Assembly: GCA_963835535.1 (NCBI GenBank)
Contig: CAWIFL010000005.1
Coordinates: 806,001-870,000 of the forward strand
Length of the DNA: 64,000 nt
From: Fen-1245 sp963835535
GTDB taxonomy: Bacteria; Gemmatimonadota; Gemmatimonadetes; Gemmatimonadales; JACORV01
Direction of reading: 5' to 3'
In this document: positions 1-8,990 of the stretch, one piece after another
Layout of the letters: every line of letters starts with the position of its first letter
Position numbering within the stretch: the stretch's first letter is position 1
The notes under the pieces: model-generated
What the model was told of the DNA's origin: nothing
The model's database searches: none
The model's input: only the letters and a program-made list of their open reading frames with translations
Translations under genes and position numbers: made by a program

Positions 1-2
1 GT

Positions 3-432
3 CGCTGGTACGCGGTCGCCCGGGCGCGCGACCGGGACGCGATACGCGTCTTCCGCGTGGACCGGATGCGCGAGGCCGAGCTGCTGACGGGAAAGGACGC
101 GCGCTTCAAGGTGCCGGCAGGCTTCTCCGTGAAGCACTACGTGCGGCGCTCGGCGTGGGAGCTGACGGACAACCCTCCGACCACGGTCCGCGTGCGCTTC
201 TCGTTCCCCGAGTCGCGGTGGGTGATCGCCCAAGGGGTCGGCAAGACCGTAGAGGAGCTGCTCGACGACGGCGGCGCGATCCTGGAATTCGAGGTGCGGG
301 AGGAGAACCCGTTCCTGCGATGGCTCCTCACGTTTCGGGGGCACGCCAGCGTGGTGTCGCCTGCGTCCGTGGCCGACGAGCTGGCGACGCCTTCGCAGCC
401 GAGTTGCCGAGGTTTACGCCGGGCAGGCCGCG
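3..432 (+). CDS. WYL-domain transcriptional regulator, 3' part, with apparent frameshift near its end
   Basis: The reading frame is open from the first bases, so the gene begins upstream of the window. The visible part is the end of a WYL domain (RWYAVARARDRDAIRVFRVDRM-like segment) followed by the WCX extension (NPPTTVRVRFSFPESRW, then RGHASVVSPASVADEL). WYL/WCX modules sense nucleic acids or nucleotides and control DNA-damage genes (PafB/PafC) or defence systems (BrxR, CapW). After VADELAT the expected ending LRSRVAEVYAG continues in the next frame, so there is an extra base around 385-395. The shifted frame runs without a stop into the second WYL gene, so an intact version could be a fused PafBC-type protein. 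Family identity is clear; the frameshift may be real decay or a sequence error. Confidence 0.75.
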
Positions 433-1375
433 GTGAGCGAAACGGCGGCCACCCAGCTCAACCGCATCGTGACGGTCGTTGCCGAGCTGAGCCAGCGCGA
501 GGCGAGTGGGTCTCGGGCCCCTACGCTTTCGCAGGTCGCCGAACGACACGGCACGACTCCCGACCAAATCCGGCGCGATATCCGCTCGCTCACGCAGGCC
601 AGCGACGAGCCGGACGCCGAGTGGCTGCAGTCCCTTTCGATCTGGCAGGAAGGCGACCGCATCTCGCTGTCGAGTCGCGGTCCCTTCCGCCGGCCGATCC
701 GCTTCACGGCGGACGAAGTGCTCGCGCTCCAGGTGGGGCTCGCCACGGAAGAAGGTGGGGCGCCGGCGCTGTCGCACGAGCTGGCGGAGCTGGTGCGCCT
801 TGGCTCTCAGCCGGCGGGCGCCATCGATCTGGGACCGGCACCGGGCGCAGGCGAGGCGCAGGTCGCCGATCTCGCGCGCCGGGCGATGGACGAGCGGCGC
901 GTGCTCTCGATCCTCTATGCCGGCGGGCACGACCGGGTCGCGAGCCCGCGCGCCGTCGAGCCGCACCAGGTGGTGCTGGCCGAGGGACGGACCTACGTCG
1001 TCGCGTGGTGCCGCAGGAGCGCGTGGCTGGCGGAACTTCCGCGCCGACCGCGTGCTCGATGCCATCCTCGAGTCGGAGACCTTCGAACTTCGGCCGGACT
1101 TCGAGCCGTTCACCGACGGCCAGGCGGTCTACCGCGCGGCGGACGACGCGGTGGACAGCGTCACCGTGCGGTTCGGCCCCGAGATCGCGCGCTGGCTCGA
1201 GGAGCAGTATCCGGATGGGCGGCGCCAGGCGGACGGGTCGGTCCTGGTGACGTTCAAGGTCGCCGACCCCTCCTGGCTGGTGCGGTACGTCCTCCAGTAC
1301 GGGCCGGAGGCCGAGGTGATCTCTCCGGCCGAGTACCGCGAGGCGGTGTGGCGCGCGGTGGGGCGGGGGGCGTGA
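433..1375 (+). CDS. Second WYL-domain regulator (PafC-like), apparent internal frameshift
   Basis: Starts at a GTG (VSETAATQLNRIV). Order: winged-helix/HTH region (QVAERHGTTPDQIRRDIRSL), spacer with the PafC-like motif RRPIRFTADEVLALQVGLA, WYL domain (LSILYAGGHDRVASPRAVEP; ending WRNFRADRVLDAILES) and WCX domain (DSVTVRFGPEIARWLEEQ; WLVRYVLQYGPEAEVISPAE). The frame changes by +1 between about 1017 and 1035: the first part reads WCRRSAWL, then WRNFRADRV continues in the next frame to the stop at 1375. The stop overlaps the start of the next gene by one base (TGATG), implying translational coupling. Tandem WYL regulators of the PafBC type bind each other and respond to single-stranded DNA; here they would be natural regulators of the downstream nuclease operon (inference). 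As written it would give a truncated protein. Confidence 0.75.
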
Positions 1376-2241
1376 TGAGCAACTCCAAGGGTCAAGCTAC
1401 ACTGACTCCCCAGCCGTCGTGGGCATTCCTGAAGACATTTCGGTGCCACGGACTCACCGGTGTGGTCAGCCGTTCGTGGGCAGGCGTGGATCCATGGCTT
1501 GCCGTCGGGCGCAGGGCGTCAAGCGCCGCCACTACGCGTCTTGAGCGAATCCGGAAGTCATGGGATCGTCGACTAAGCTCGTTGGGTGGTGACCCGTCAG
1601 GGCGCGATTGGACGCAGTTTCGGCCCTTGCGCCTGTCCCGCGAGGAGGATTGGTCTGACTGGCTTGCTTGGCTGTTGCATTGGTCTGAGAGCGGCACCCT
1701 CGCCCACCATCTGTTCGGGCTCTTGGCACCTCGTGCCCGATTGCTGCTGGTGAAGCCCCTTGTGATTCGTGAGGACATGGCGGACGATGTCGCGCGTCGC
1801 GCCGACCTTACTATCAAGTGGGCCCCGGATACGGTGACGTTCGTGGAGGTCAAGACTGGTGATCAGAATCTCGAGAAGACGGCGGAGACCGCCGCCGGCA
1901 TCTGGCGGAAGTACGGACGGCCGCGATTCTGGCGTGCCTGCATCCTCCTTCCCGAGGGTTCGCTCCAGGAGTGGCGCCTGTTCAGGGCGCCACTCGGCCG
2001 GGACGCCCCTTGGTTAATCCAGGAGCTCACCTGGACCAGCGTTGCCACGGCGCTGCGACGGGCCTTGCTCAAAGGGGATGAAGGCCCAATGTGGAGATTC
2101 TGGGCGTCGTCGTTCGCAGGCGCGATAGAACAGAAGATCTTGGAGTTGCCGCCACTTATCGCGTTCGGCAGCACCGGACCTAGCAACGCCCCTGCGCTGG
2201 GTGTCGCCCTCGATTACTTGCGGCTTCTTGCCGAGGAGTAG
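1375..2241 (+). CDS. PD-(D/E)XK superfamily nuclease, unknown family
   Basis: 288 residues, ATG overlapping the stop of the WYL gene (TGATG). The central part has the signature of a restriction-endonuclease-like core: an acidic residue in RRADLTIKW (D144), a hydrophobic beta strand, then FVEVKTG (E158, K160), followed by an amphipathic helix (QNLEKTAETAAGIWRKYGR) and another strand (FWRACILLPEG). No recognition or DNA-binding domain could be named in the basic, Trp-rich N-terminal 120 residues. The family is not recognised; a nuclease fold is inferred from the D-ExK spacing. It lies first in an operon with helicase-nucleases, so a role in cutting or processing DNA is likely. Confidence 0.7.
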   Translation: MSNSKGQATLTPQPSWAFLKTFRCHGLTGVVSRSWAGVDPWLAVGRRASSAATTRLERIRKSWDRRLSSLGGDPSGRDWTQFRPLRLSREEDWSDWLAWLLHWSESGTLAHHLFGLLAPRARLLLVKPLVIREDMADDVARRADLTIKWAPDTVTFVEVKTGDQNLEKTAETAAGIWRKYGRPRFWRACILLPEGSLQEWRLFRAPLGRDAPWLIQELTWTSVATALRRALLKGDEGPMWRFWASSFAGAIEQKILELPPLIAFGSTGPSNAPALGVALDYLRLLAEE

Positions 2242-2246
2242 GGACA

Positions 2247-2768
2247 ATGGAAGCAGGGCTACAGAAGTTCTTGGAGCATGGCGTCAGATCCTACGGTGAC
2301 GCTGCTGCTGCGGTCTCTCTATTCGAAAACTGCTTGCGCACTGAGCTAATGCGCGTTCTCGACGCGGTTTCGTGCCCGCCCTTCCGACCCGGCCGTACCG
2401 GTTCACGGTACACGGTTGGCGGCGACGACAGCGATGGCTGGTGGATCTACGCGATGCGCGAGGGCACTATCGGCCGCGCCTCCGCAGAGCTTGAGCTCGG
2501 CGTGTGGTGGGGGGCGCCTGGAACGACTGCTGCCGTTCTGTACGCTGACTTCTACGAGGGGCCTAGCTGGGCGTCCAGCTTTGAGTACGTCAATCGCGCT
2601 GGGGTGCAAGCCCTGACATACGACGAGAGGACACATCTCTACCTGCCTGTTGATCGGTGGGCTTCCATCGGGCCGGGCGCCAGGCTGTTGGCTGGAGAGC
2701 TCGGGCGCGTCGTCAGCAAGGCGGCGCGATCCGCGAAGCCACGACGGCGTGGCAGAAAGAAACACTGA
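2247..2768 (+). CDS. Hypothetical protein in nuclease operon
   Basis: 173 residues, starting 5 nt after the previous gene, with a GGAG-type ribosome site overlapping that gene's end. I do not recognise the family. The protein has a helical N-terminus (residues 1-40), a mixed-strand middle rich in Trp/Tyr/Gly (DGWWIYAMREGT, ELGVWWGAP), and a strongly basic tail (KAARSAKPRRRGRKKH) that could contact nucleic acid. No signal peptide or membrane segment. The tight spacing and its conserved place between two nuclease genes suggest it is an accessory subunit of the same system; this is inference from context only. Confidence 0.6.
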   Translation: MEAGLQKFLEHGVRSYGDAAAAVSLFENCLRTELMRVLDAVSCPPFRPGRTGSRYTVGGDDSDGWWIYAMREGTIGRASAELELGVWWGAPGTTAAVLYADFYEGPSWASSFEYVNRAGVQALTYDERTHLYLPVDRWASIGPGARLLAGELGRVVSKAARSAKPRRRGRKKH

Positions 2769-2801
2769 CCTTACCGTGCTTTCGCTTGCGGTGACCTGCA
2801 C

Positions 2802-5800
2802 TTGCCGAAGATAGACCTTGTAGTCGGCCGCGATCCTCGTGCGCTGCTCAAGCATGCGGCTGCGGGATTCCTGGCGCCGGCACGCGGCACGGTTGAGCTG
2901 CCGTTCCCGAGTCCGCCGTACCTCCTCGCCTTGCGCCAGGGTGGCCTCCGCGACGACTTGATCGCGCTGGCTGCTGAACGTGGCGTGCCGGGCTGGTTCG
3001 ACCCGCCGCTCTGCGTGTTCGGCGAGCTGCCCGACTGGCTCGGCAGGACGGAGCGGGAGCCGTGCGACGACTTCGCTCGGGCGGCCCTGGTGGGCAGCGT
3101 CCTACGCCGCACCGCGGGCAAGATCTTCGGAAAGGCTGCGCGCGCTGAACATTTCCTCGAGGCAGTGGAGCGCGTGTTCGGGGAGTTGATCACGGAGGAC
3201 ATCGCCCCCGACACTTTTCGCGCGGCACTCGATCGGCTCCCCGATCGGGACGCCTTCGAGGAAGAGCGGGACAAGGAGCTGGCCGCCGCGTACGCGCTCT
3301 ACGTGACCGAGTTGGAGCGCGGCAAAGCGCGAGACGGACGCGACGCCTTGGCCGACTCGGCGCGCGCGATCGTCCGCGACCCGAGGGCCCTGGCTTCTGG
3401 GCTCGGCGGCCGACGCGAAATCCGTTTCTTCGGGCTCGCGGACCTCCGTGGGGGATGGCGCCCGTTGCTGCGCGCTCTGGCCGCCTCGCCCGCGCTGGAC
3501 CGCGTCACCATCTACACCGCGGACGAGATCGCGCTCGAATCGGGGCTACTGGGGCAGACGACGAGGCTCTCCGACCCGGTCCCGTTGCCCTCGTTCACGC
3601 TCATTCCTGCCCCCGAGATCGACGGCGAGCTGGAAGCCGTGGCTCTCCGGGTGAGGCGGCTGCTGGACGCCGGCACGCCGGCGAATCGCATCGCCATCGT
3701 TTCCCGCGACGCTCGGCCCCACCTCGACATCGCGCTTCAGGCCCTGGCCCGCTGTGGAGTTCCCGCAACGGCGCGGCGCCGCCACAGCATCCTCGAGATC
3801 CCGGTCGTGCGTGCCGTGGTGGCACTGTTCGCCGCGGCGGCCGAGAACTGGCCGCGGCACCGGCTCGTTGAGCTCGCCGGGCAGCCGTATTTCGGCAGCC
3901 AGCTCGATGCCCGCATCCTCAACTACGTGGGCTACCGTCGCCGCGTGGAGAGGCTCGCGAACTGGGCGTCGGCGCTCGGCGCGTTGGAGTCGGAGGCCAG
4001 GGCGAAGGAAGATGCCGCCGGGCGCGAACCCGACGAGCACCCGCGATGGATGCCGGGGTCGCGCTGGGTCGCCGACGCGAAGGCCCGCTTCGCTGGGTTC
4101 GCAGAGCGCATCGCTGCCCTCGATGGCGCGAAGCCCCTGGCCGAATGGCTCGAATGGCTCGCGGCGTTCGTTCGCGAGGATCCCTGGCGGGTGCTGGAGC
4201 ACGTGTACCAGGTGCCTCACGAACGGTTCGACATCGCCCGGCTCGACATTGCCGGTTGGAGCGGCCTCGAGCGAGTCGTTCGCGCTTGGCTAGCGGCCAC
4301 GCAACGGTGGGACCCGGGCACTGCGCCGCTGGACGCCGCGGCGTTCCATGAACGGCTGACCGCGATGCTCGACGCCGACGCCGCGCTCTGGACCCAGACG
4401 GATCGTGGCGTGCGGGTGCTCGAGGGCCTCGCCGCCGCCTACCGCTCATTTGACCACGTGTTCCTGGTGGGGATGGAGGCTGGCCGCTTTCCCAAGCCGG
4501 TACCGTCGTCGCCCATCTTCACGGAACCGGAGCGCCTGGCGCTCAAGGCCGCCGGCCTGCCGCTCGATCTCCGCGCCGACTGGGACGCCCGCGAGGGTGC
4601 TCTCTTCCGCGCGATGGTCGCGGGTGCTGAGCAGTCCATAACCCTGAGCTACGTCGCGCAGGACGAGTTCGGTGGGGATCGGCTCGAGTCCGTGTTCGTG
4701 GAGGTCTTGGCCGAGCAGTCACGCCGGGAGAGGGTGTCGGAGCACGATCTTGAGGAAGAGCTTCGCCGAATGCCGCTCCACCACGTGCCAGAGGTAGCCC
4801 GGCACGCACAGCACGCGGCTACCATCGAGGTCGCGCGCGCTCTCGGCACAGAGTCGCCCTGGAACGGTCAGATCGCCGACCCCGCCCTGGTGGCGTGGCT
4901 CGGCCGGGAATTCGGGGACACCAGGATGTGGAGTCCCACCCAGCTCGAAGCTTACGCGAAGTGTCCGTGGGCCTACTTCTCGGGGCGGATTCTGCGGATC
5001 GAGAAGCTCGAGGACCCCGACGAAGACATCGACCCCATCGAGCGCGGGAACGTGCTGCATGACACCCTGCGCCGGTTCTACGAGCGCGCCAAGGCCAAGG
5101 TGGGCAAGCCGGTCCTGCTCATGCCCGGGGACGAGAGTTGGGCTCGTCCGCTGATCCCGGAGGCGCTCGAGGAGGCGCTGGCCGAGGCGAAGGAACGCGT
5201 CTGGCTCGGTCACCCCTCGCTGTACGAGGCCAAGCGGCGAGAATTGCTGCGCGTGGTGAGGCGCTATCTGGACTGGGAGATCGACGACAACCGGAAGCTC
5301 GAGAGCAAGCGCGCCCACAACTACCACGTCCTCAGGACCGGCGTGGACGCGCATGAGCTGTCGTTCGACGACGTCGTGCTCGAACGCGACGGCATTCGCT
5401 TCCGGTTCCGCGGGCGGATCGACCGGGTGGAAGTAGGCGTGGACACGCGCGTCATGTCGACCGGTTACGTCGCCGCCGTGGACTACAAGAGCAGCATCTA
5501 CGGCGTCCCGGGGGAAGGAAGACCAGAGGCGTGGACCGACGGCATCGTGCTGCAGCTGCCGCTCTACGCCCATGCGCTGAGGCAGATGCGCGCGGATGCA
5601 GAGATCTCCCGGGTGGAGTACCGAATTTTCCGCGGGGACCCTGACAAGGTTCCGCTCCAGCTGGTCCGGGTGGACGATGGCGCCATCGCCTCCGATGTCG
5701 AGGGCGAGGCGCTGCTGGAGTCTGCTCTGGATGCCGTGGTCGATCACGTTCGTGCCGTGCGGGGCGGCAAGTTCCCAGTCGCGCCGGCGCCGTCGTGCGG

Positions 5801-5873
5801 GTGTCCCCCCTTCTGCCACGCCTTGGACATCTGCCGCATAGCAGGCGGCCCCCGCCTCAAGAGGACCTGGTGA
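2802..5873 (+). CDS. AddB/RexB-like helicase-nuclease subunit with Fe-S PD-(D/E)XK domain
   Basis: 1023 residues from a TTG start; no ATG or GTG start is better placed. The N-terminal two thirds are an inactive UvrD-like scaffold as in AddB. The C-terminal nuclease domain is well marked: first cysteine in YAKCPWAYF (about residue 721), RGNVLHDTLRRFYERA, the catalytic strand AAVDYKSS, and three or four cysteines clustered at the very end (CGCPPFCHALDIC, about 999-1011). This is the Cys-(nuclease)-Cys3 arrangement that holds a 4Fe-4S cluster in AddB and Cas4-like nucleases. AddB pairs with AddA to degrade and process double-strand DNA ends. The stop overlaps the next gene's GTG by 4 nt. Together with its partner this is either the housekeeping AddAB or, given the nuclease and WYL neighbours, a defence-dedicated paralogue. 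Confidence 0.87.
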   Translation: MPKIDLVVGRDPRALLKHAAAGFLAPARGTVELPFPSPPYLLALRQGGLRDDLIALAAERGVPGWFDPPLCVFGELPDWLGRTEREPCDDFARAALVGSVLRRTAGKIFGKAARAEHFLEAVERVFGELITEDIAPDTFRAALDRLPDRDAFEEERDKELAAAYALYVTELERGKARDGRDALADSARAIVRDPRALASGLGGRREIRFFGLADLRGGWRPLLRALAASPALDRVTIYTADEIALESGLLGQTTRLSDPVPLPSFTLIPAPEIDGELEAVALRVRRLLDAGTPANRIAIVSRDARPHLDIALQALARCGVPATARRRHSILEIPVVRAVVALFAAAAENWPRHRLVELAGQPYFGSQLDARILNYVGYRRRVERLANWASALGALESEARAKEDAAGREPDEHPRWMPGSRWVADAKARFAGFAERIAALDGAKPLAEWLEWLAAFVREDPWRVLEHVYQVPHERFDIARLDIAGWSGLERVVRAWLAATQRWDPGTAPLDAAAFHERLTAMLDADAALWTQTDRGVRVLEGLAAAYRSFDHVFLVGMEAGRFPKPVPSSPIFTEPERLALKAAGLPLDLRADWDAREGALFRAMVAGAEQSITLSYVAQDEFGGDRLESVFVEVLAEQSRRERVSEHDLEEELRRMPLHHVPEVARHAQHAATIEVARALGTESPWNGQIADPALVAWLGREFGDTRMWSPTQLEAYAKCPWAYFSGRILRIEKLEDPDEDIDPIERGNVLHDTLRRFYERAKAKVGKPVLLMPGDESWARPLIPEALEEALAEAKERVWLGHPSLYEAKRRELLRVVRRYLDWEIDDNRKLESKRAHNYHVLRTGVDAHELSFDDVVLERDGIRFRFRGRIDRVEVGVDTRVMSTGYVAAVDYKSSIYGVPGEGRPEAWTDGIVLQLPLYAHALRQMRADAEISRVEYRIFRGDPDKVPLQLVRVDDGAIASDVEGEALLESALDAVVDHVRAVRGGKFPVAPAPSCGCPPFCHALDICRIAGGPRLKRTW

Positions 5874-8800
5874 AGGTCAACGCTAGGCAGTGGGAAGCGG
5901 TGGAGGCGGTAGGCCGCCACGTGCTCGTCTCGGCGGGGGCGGGGACCGGCAAGACGCGGACCGTCGTGGCGCGCGTGCTGTACCTGCTCGGTGCCGAAGT
6001 GAACGGCAACCGCCTGCCGGCCGAGGCGTGTCTCACCCTGAATGACATCGCTGCCATCACCTACACAGAAGCCGCGGCGGCAGATCTCAAGCGGAAGCTC
6101 CGCGAGGAGCTGCGTGAAGCGGGTTACCGCGACGTCGCCGCGCAAGTGGACACCTCCCGCATCGGGACGATCCACGCCTTCTGCCTCGGGGTCCTCCGCG
6201 AGTTCGCCCTGCGGATGGAGCGCAGTCCGGGCTCCAAGGTGCTGGATGAGGCCGAAGCCAGCGCGTTGGTGTCCGATGCCGCAAAGGACGCACTGCTGGG
6301 CGCGCTGGAAGAGCGGAACCTCGAAGGCGTCAACGAGCTGTTGGCCGAGCGGTCGGTGAGCGACGTCGAGCGGTGGGTGGCCGTGCTCGCTCGGGATGCC
6401 GACAGGCTGAGCCAGATTGACGGCGCTGAGCTTGGCCCCCGAGAGCGCACGTTGGCGCACCTTGCTGAACGAGCTCTGGTCCTTCTCAGGGAGCGCCTCG
6501 ACGACCGCGGCGTGCTCGACTTCGACAGCATGATCACTTTGACTCGCGACCTGCTTCGCGACGATCCGGCCGTGCGGCGCGCGCTGCGCCGCCGAGTGCG
6601 GTTCCTAATCGTGGACGAGTTCCAGGACGTGGACCCCGTCCAGAAGGAGATCGCGTTCCTCCTCGGCGAGCCGTCGTTGAACGGGACAGTCGGGACGCGA
6701 CTGATGCTGGTGGGCGATGCCAAGCAGAGCGTATTCCGCTTCAGACGCGCCGACGTGGCGGTGTGGCGGACGGTGGAGCGGGAGTTCAAAGGCGGTCAGG
6801 GCCTGGTCGTACGCCTCGACGAGAACTACCGGAGCGCTCAGGCGATTCTCGGTCTGGTGGAGGGCACCGTCGGCGAGCTTCTCGACACGCCGTTGGACGG
6901 CGTCGCCCTCGCCGACTTCGAGGTGCCCTACGAGCGGCTTACCCCGACGGCCGAACGGAAGGGCACGGCGCCGAGCGTCGAAGTCATCGCCATCCCCTCA
7001 GGGGACGTTGGGAAGGCTCGGCGCGCAGACGAAGTCCGCATGATCGAGGCCCGCGCGATGGCAAGACGCGCGCGGGAACTGGTGGACGCGGGCCGGAAGC
7101 CGGGTGACATCGCCGTCCTGCTCGTCGGCTGGGGGGCGATGGAAGTGTACCGCGCGGCCCTCGGGGCGGTGGGCCTCGAGACCTACGCCCTGCGCTCGGA
7201 GGGCTTCTACAAGCGCCGTGAGACGGTGGACCTGCTCCTCGCGCTCGAGGTGCTCGACGATCCCAACGACGACCGGGCGCTGCTCGGCTTTCTCAGGAGC
7301 CCGTTTGTCGGGCTGAAAGATGAGACGCTGCTCGCGATAGCGCGGGGCGGCCAGTCGCCTTACTGGCGGGGCCTCGACAAAGCCACGGTCGGCGAGCAGC
7401 AAGAGCTCGATGAAGGTCGGCAGTTGCTCGAGCGGTACGTGGCGCTTCGGGACCGTGTGCCCAACGACGAGCTGCTCCAGGGCCTGCTCGACGAGACCGG
7501 CTACGCGGCGCACCTGCGCCTCATGGGCCCGGAGAAGCGCCGGGCGGAGGCCAACGTCCGCAAGTTCCTGCGGGTGCTGCGGCGGATGCCCGCGACGACG
7601 GTGGGTGAGGCGATCCGCGCTATCCGCGCGCAACGCGACAGCGACGAAGTGCGCGAAGGCGACGCGCCGTTGTTGGGCGGAGCGGGAAACGCGATAACGG
7701 TGACGTCGGTGCACAGCGCCAAGGGTCTGGAGTGGCCGGTGGTCTTCTGGTGCGATCTCGTCCGCGGTGGTCGCGGCAGCGACACGGATCTTCTGCTTGG
7801 CCGCGACACGATGGCGCTGAAGCCGCCGAAGGATGCCGAGGGTGAATCGGCGGCGCACGATGAGCTGAAGAAGACGGTGAGAGCCGAAGAGGCGGCCGAG
7901 CACCGCCGACTATGGTACGTCGCGGCGACGCGGGCCAAGGAGCGGCTGATACTGTCGGGTATTCCGCTTGGGGAGAAGGGCCGACCAAGTGCGGATGCTC
8001 CGTCGGAGGGTCTGTACGAAACACTCGATCTGGGCGCCCAGGCTGCTGCCGGGCATCTGAGATACGCAGACCGCGATGGCGTGGAATACGAGGGCGCGCT
8101 CTACCTTGCCGAGTCGGGTCCTGTCCTCGATGCCGTCGTGCCAGCCGAGGGATTGCCCTCGCCGGACGGTGCACTGTTGCCAGATCCGTTCGTGCCCATC
8201 CCCGTCGCAGCCGGACGGCGACGCCATTCCGCGACCGAGCTGCTTGCCTTCGCGCGGTGCCAGCGGCGTCACTGGTTCAGGTACGTCGTGGGGCTGAAGG
8301 AACCGCAAGTCGAGCGGACCGGAACGGAGTTCATCAGCGCGATAGCCCGGGGCCAGATCGTTCACGATGTGCTCGAGCGTCTGCGGGAGGATGCGGAGCT
8401 GGACCAGCTTCTCGAAGCGGCGATCGGACGTTGGGATAAGGAAGCCCCGCCGCCGGAGGGCGCGGCTGGGAAGGAGTACCGGCGGCACCTGCGTGAGGAG
8501 GTCGAGCTGGTCGCCAATCACCCCGACTACCGGTCCATCGCAGACCTGCCGACCGCACGGCGCGAGCTGGGGTTCATTCACCTGCAGCCGGGTGGCTCCT
8601 TCACCCAGGGCGCCGTGGACCTGGCGGCGATGCGTCTGGATGGGCTGGTGCTGGTGGATGTGAAGACGAGTCAGATGAAGCCGGCCGCAGCCCAGAAGCG
8701 GGCGGCGGACTATGGGCCGCAGAGGCACGTCTACGTTGCAGCGGCCGAGGCCGTATCTGGGCTTTCGGTGTCGGAGTTCGCATTCCAGTTCTCGCGCGCC

Positions 8801-8989
8801 GGTGTCCAGGTGGCAATGCCGGTCACGGCCGCTTCGCGCAAGGCGATGCAGACCGAGTTGAGAGAGGCGGTGCGTGCCGTGGAGGGCGGCGTGCGCGCCC
8901 TGACCACGCACCCGTGGGAGTGCCGCTACTGCGGCTACAAGACGGCAGGCTGGTGCCCGGGGACAGCAAGCGTCATCAAGGAGGTATAG
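5870..8989 (+). CDS. AddA-like UvrD/Rep superfamily helicase-nuclease
   Basis: 1039 residues. I place the start at the GTG at 5870 (VKVNARQWEAVEA), which overlaps the AddB stop as GTGA, has a GAGG site 5 nt upstream and puts the Q-motif at residue 7; an open frame extends further upstream but lies inside addB. Walker A is AGAGTGKT (22-29), motif Ia around AAITYTEAAA, Walker B is VDEFQDVD (248-255), and motif III reads GDAKQSVFRFRRAD. VTSVHSAKGLEWPVVF and RRLWYVAATRAKERL are motifs V and VI. The C-terminal nuclease has LVLVDVKTSQ. Cysteines at 797 (ARCQRRHWF), 1018, 1021 and 1029 (CRYCGYKTAGWC) resemble an Fe-S nuclease clamp, which is unusual for an AddA subunit. Acts with the preceding subunit on DNA ends. 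Confidence 0.9.
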   Translation: MKVNARQWEAVEAVGRHVLVSAGAGTGKTRTVVARVLYLLGAEVNGNRLPAEACLTLNDIAAITYTEAAAADLKRKLREELREAGYRDVAAQVDTSRIGTIHAFCLGVLREFALRMERSPGSKVLDEAEASALVSDAAKDALLGALEERNLEGVNELLAERSVSDVERWVAVLARDADRLSQIDGAELGPRERTLAHLAERALVLLRERLDDRGVLDFDSMITLTRDLLRDDPAVRRALRRRVRFLIVDEFQDVDPVQKEIAFLLGEPSLNGTVGTRLMLVGDAKQSVFRFRRADVAVWRTVEREFKGGQGLVVRLDENYRSAQAILGLVEGTVGELLDTPLDGVALADFEVPYERLTPTAERKGTAPSVEVIAIPSGDVGKARRADEVRMIEARAMARRARELVDAGRKPGDIAVLLVGWGAMEVYRAALGAVGLETYALRSEGFYKRRETVDLLLALEVLDDPNDDRALLGFLRSPFVGLKDETLLAIARGGQSPYWRGLDKATVGEQQELDEGRQLLERYVALRDRVPNDELLQGLLDETGYAAHLRLMGPEKRRAEANVRKFLRVLRRMPATTVGEAIRAIRAQRDSDEVREGDAPLLGGAGNAITVTSVHSAKGLEWPVVFWCDLVRGGRGSDTDLLLGRDTMALKPPKDAEGESAAHDELKKTVRAEEAAEHRRLWYVAATRAKERLILSGIPLGEKGRPSADAPSEGLYETLDLGAQAAAGHLRYADRDGVEYEGALYLAESGPVLDAVVPAEGLPSPDGALLPDPFVPIPVAAGRRRHSATELLAFARCQRRHWFRYVVGLKEPQVERTGTEFISAIARGQIVHDVLERLREDAELDQLLEAAIGRWDKEAPPPEGAAGKEYRRHLREEVELVANHPDYRSIADLPTARRELGFIHLQPGGSFTQGAVDLAAMRLDGLVLVDVKTSQMKPAAAQKRAADYGPQRHVYVAAAEAVSGLSVSEFAFQFSRAGVQVAMPVTAASRKAMQTELREAVRAVEGGVRALTTHPWECRYCGYKTAGWCPGTASVIKEV

Positions 8990-8990
8990 G

